From positions 62,001-126,000 of the forward strand of contig CAVTYH010000006.1 of NCBI GenBank assembly GCA_963738835.1: a stretch of DNA of 64,000 nt. Reading direction: 5' to 3'. Below are positions 61,412 through 64,000 of this stretch, one piece after another. Source of the stretch: CAVTYH01 sp963738835 (lineage in GTDB: Bacteria > Planctomycetota > Planctomycetia > Pirellulales > JADZDJ01). Both the position numbers and the translations under genes were made by a program. Position 1 is the stretch's first letter. Every line of letters starts with the position of its first letter. The notes beneath the pieces are model-generated. The model ran no database searches. It was given only the letters and a program-made list of their open reading frames with translations, and had not been told where the DNA came from.

Positions 61412-61690
61412 ATGGATGCTAGAATCATCATCATAATTCGTTTTTTACTACCTCGATTGTTTCTGAGTGTAACGCTATTTGCGATTAGCGCCGCGCTCGT
61501 CGTCTCGCGTATTCCAGAAGCGAATGAAAATATAACGGTGGCTAAGTTTTGGATCGCTGTTGCATTGTTCGGTAGCGCGATCGGATCACTTTATAAGCGC
61601 CCGATAATCGGAATGGTGATTGGCGCGACGACTGCTCTTGCAATCGTCGGCATTATTGCCTGGATTTTGTTTACATACTGCATCGAGTGA
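61412..61690 (+). CDS. Small membrane protein
   Basis: 92-residue hydrophobic protein (MDARIIIIIRFLLPRLFLSV) with three predicted helices: residues about 14-33, 45-60 and 66-89. No recognisable motif. It lies 32 bases after the hydrolase on the same strand. A hairpin repeat follows 50 bases after its stop. Plausible as a real lineage-specific gene. Confidence 0.55.
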   Translation: MDARIIIIIRFLLPRLFLSVTLFAISAALVVSRIPEANENITVAKFWIAVALFGSAIGSLYKRPIIGMVIGATTALAIVGIIAWILFTYCIE

Positions 61691-61740
61691 ACTTTGAAGC
61701 CACTCACCGATCCCGCATTGCCAGGATTTGCCGCTGCACA

Positions 61741-61770
61741 TCGCTAGCCCTCGGCGGCAGCCGAGGGTTA
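61741..61770. repeat. TTAGCCCTCGGC hairpin repeat, copy 2
   Basis: CTAG then a perfect 8-bp stem CCCTCGGC / GCCGAGGG (61748-61755, 61760-61767) with a GGCA loop, then TTAGA. It is related to 30954-30981 and, in its outer frame, to the elements at 3291 and 3375. Confidence 0.7.
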
Positions 61771-61837
61771 GAATCGGTAGAGTTTGGCGATCCAACCCTC
61801 GACTTCCGCCTGGGGCTTTTTTGAAACGTAGCGAACT

Positions 61838-62949
61838 ATGAATAGCAATTTTGATTCTTTGGTGAAGGCGGTGCGCGATCGGCTTGATGGCCAGGTGTAC
61901 GAGACCGTGCAGTGGCATTTTCATCCCTCGACCGCCTGCCCGTTCTGGCTGGAAAAGGCGAAAGAGCTGAAATTCGATCCGCTCAATGAAGTCCGCACAT
62001 TCGACGACTTGAAAAAGTTTCCTGAATTCCAGGACGAATGGCTCCGCGGCGGCCCAGTACGGCGCTGGGTGCCCAAAACACTGGCCGATAAGCCGGTTTA
62101 CGTGTTTGAAACCGGCGGCACCACTGGCATCCCGAAAAGCCGGATTGCGATGGACGATTTCCGCACCGATTACTCGCTCTTTAGCGAGACGCTGCCGGAA
62201 AAATATTTCCCCAAGGGATCGAACTGGCTGATGCTCGGTCCCTCTGGCCCGCGACGGTTGCGGTTGGCCGTTGAGCATTTGGCCCAACACCGCGGCGGCA
62301 TTTGCTTTTGCATCGATCTCGATCCGCGGTGGGTCATCAAGCTCATCAAAAAAGGCTGGATGGATCACCTGGAGGCGTACAAAAAGCACTGCATCGATCA
62401 GGCCATTACGGTGCTCGCGCCGGCCACGACATCAAATGCATGTTCACGACGCCCAAGCTTTTGGAATCGCTGGCGCTAGAATTAGAGAAGCAAGGCTCCA
62501 GCATTCCGAAAGAAGGAATCACCGGAATTTTCAGCGGTGGCACCGAATTCACTCCGCAGTGGACGCGTTTTGCCGTGGAAGAATTTCTGGGCGGCTCACC
62601 GGAACAAAGCGGCGTGTACATGACGCCGACCTATGGCAACACGCTGATGGGTCTGGCTGCCAGCAAACCGGTGACCGCCGCCGACGGATACAAAATCAGC
62701 TACTACGCCCCGCAACCGCGCGCGGTGGTCGAAGTAGTCGAGTTCAACGATTACCACCAAACCGTCGGCTACGGCAAAACCGGCCGCGTAAAATTGACAA
62801 CGCTGACCAAAGAATTTTTCGTCCCCGGCTTCATGGAGCGCGACGAAGGGGAACGCGAACCGCCATTCGAAATCTACCCTTGGGACGGCGTGAGTGGAGT
62901 GCGGCCGTTTCACGAGTTGGCGGAAGCGACGACGGTCGGTGTGTATTGA
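61838..62949 (+). pseudogene. Adenylate-forming (PaaK/LuxE-like) protein, frameshifted
   Basis: Acyl-adenylating enzyme related to phenylacetate-CoA ligases and LuxE acyl-protein synthetases. From 61838 (MNSNFDSLVKAVRDRLDGQV) it contains FETGGTTGIPKS (90-101, the phosphate-binding loop) and WLMLGPSGPRRL. One C seems missing near 62415 (GTGCTCGC for GTGCTCCGC). The sequence continues in the next frame: RAGHDIKCMFTTPKLLESLA, GIFSGGTEFTPQW, MTPTYGNTLMG (adenine-binding YGNT) and YGKTGRVKLTTLTKEFFVPG, ending at 62949. The restored length is about 370 residues. It is followed by an aldehyde dehydrogenase gene on the same strand, which suggests joint activation and reduction of a carboxylate. Confidence 0.8.
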
Positions 62950-62965
62950 ATTTAGTTGAATCTAT

Positions 62966-62992
62966 TTTAGCCGCGGGGTTATGTCCCGCGTG
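62966..62992. repeat. TTTTAGCC hairpin repeat before the dehydrogenase gene
   Basis: TTTTAGC followed by stem CGCGGG / CCCGCG (62972-62977, 62985-62990). Same TTTAGC opening as the REP-like elements at 3291 and 3375 (minus strand). It separates the adenylate-forming gene from the dehydrogenase gene and lies about 20 bases before its start. Confidence 0.55.
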
Positions 62993-63010
62993 TTTTTGTC
63001 GGAGGTCCAC

Positions 63011-64000
63011 GTGCTAACTCTCCCGGTCCTACGTTGGGGCAAGCCTTACGACTCACTGGAAAAAGACCAAGTGGTCCATTTCATCACCGGCGAGCCCATC
63101 GCCGCGGTCAGCCAGGCCAACGGCGGCTTTGCTGCAGCGCGATATGCGCAATGCCAAGAACGCGCGAAAGGCTCTGTTGGACTTCAAGCCGGAAGAGTTG
63201 ATCGAGCGGATCAAGAAAGCGGCCGATCTGTATTTGAACGCCACGCTGCCGATCGGCGATGGCACACAGACGCCGGATGAGTTTGCTCATCAGCAATCGG
63301 CCAGCACCGGGCTGCCGGAGCACATGGCGAAGTCTAACATGGCGAAGAACCATTTCGTGCTCACGCACATGGAGCAGATGCTCGATGCGCTCACACGCGG
63401 ATTATCGTTGGAAATTCTCTCGCGTGGATACGGCATTGAAAAGCGCGGCGTGGTGGTGAGCTATCAATGCCAAGCGCCGGCGCTCGGCGTCGTGCTGCCG
63501 TCGAACTCGCCGGGCGTTCACACGCTGTGGTTGCCGGTGATTCCGATGCAAGTCGGATTGGTGTTGAAACCGGGCCCTCAAGAACCGTGGACGCCATATC
63601 GCATGACGGCGGCGTTTGTGCAGGCGGGCATTCCTGCCGAGGCGATTTCTATTTATCCCGGCGGACCCGACGCCGGCGCCGCGGTGCTGGCCGCTTGCGA
63701 GCGCAGCATGATCTTCGGCGGCACGGCAACCGTGGAACGGTACAAGGGGAACCCGAAAGTCAGCGTCCACGGACCGGGCTTCAGCAAAATTCTGCTGGGC
63801 GACGACATTGTGGACGAATGGGAAAAATATCTCGACGTCATGGTCGAAAGCGTCTTCATCAACAGCGGCCGCGGCTGCATCAACTGCTCCGGCATTTGGG
63901 CCTCGCGGCACACGAAAGAAATCGCTCAAGCCATTGCCGAACGCATCGGGCCTGTCGAACCAAAGCCGCCGGAAGATCCTAACGCCTCGCTGGCCGCATT
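63011..64000 (+). pseudogene. Aldehyde dehydrogenase / acyl reductase family protein (frameshift, 3' end outside window)
   Basis: NAD(P)-dependent enzyme of the aldehyde dehydrogenase superfamily. I place the start at the GTG at 63011, five bases after a GGAGG site: VLTLPVLRWGKPYDSLEKDQ and FITGEPIAAVSQANGG. An extra T near 63132 shifts frame; the protein continues LLQRDMRNAKNARKALLDFK, GVVLPSNSPGVHTLWLPVIP (cofactor-binding region), FGGTATVERYKGNP and INSGRGCINCSGIW with the catalytic Cys, then runs off the window. The Glu of the classical ELGG motif is absent (VHGPGFSK), as in several acylating or LuxC-like enzymes. With the preceding adenylate-forming gene it resembles a LuxE/LuxC-type fatty acid reductase pair. 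Confidence 0.82.

Overview
This window looks like a chromosomal segment of a planctomycete, probably of the Pirellulales type. The grounds are a secreted repeat protein with an N-terminal LEPR-XLL-like motif, two PEP-CTERM proteins, several short membrane proteins starting with variants of MR-RFTIRDLLWL, a DUF6677-like protein, large intergenic gaps and many isolated conserved hypotheticals. No rRNA, tRNA, CRISPR array, transposase or prophage gene was recognised. Almost everything is core or lineage-specific chromosome rather than an obvious island.

Layout. 1-10.4 kb: end of an Lhr-type helicase, a YbaK-type deacylase, a broken universal stress protein, a MacB-like ABC exporter (permease plus ATPase, then a second permease), an unknown secreted protein and an SppA-like lipoprotein without its catalytic dyad. 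10.6-20.3 kb: a secreted beta-repeat/RTX protein, then a minus-strand surface-glycan cluster (DUF707 protein, UDP-galactopyranose mutase, a GT-C type membrane glycosyltransferase, a membrane protein, a GT2-methyltransferase fusion and a GT2). 20.4-31 kb: rsmE, an ExeA-like ATPase, csrA, a VWA-like periplasmic protein, yceH, two methyltransferases and hemP. 31-44 kb: cutA, a zinc metallopeptidase, lipoproteins, a radical SAM protein, rarA, a GNAT, a deoxyhypusine synthase-like enzyme, a nucleotidyltransferase with a small partner, and alpha-glucan phosphorylase. 44-48.5 kb: an accessory-looking stretch with PEP-CTERM genes, copies and remnants of the short membrane-protein family, and a strong promoter ahead of a structured RNA or 25-codon reading frame. 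48.5-64 kb: an acyl-CoA dehydrogenase, a GT4, a chorismate-lyase-like protein beside a polyprenyl synthase, an RND exporter, a SNF2 helicase with a partner, a PQQ-repeat lipoprotein, a hydrolase, and a putative two-part carboxylate reductase (adenylate-forming protein plus aldehyde dehydrogenase) running off the right edge.

Two window-wide properties matter. First, about 18 genes or gene parts are interrupted by apparent single-base indels, after which the conserved protein continues in another frame. Several fit loss of one base from a short homopolymer, so I suspect assembly error more than decay; protein ends near these points should be read with care. Second, intergenic gaps, mostly at gene 3' ends and between convergent genes, carry many short perfect hairpins falling into several REP-like families, plus low-complexity word repeats, one of which lies inside the helicase gene.
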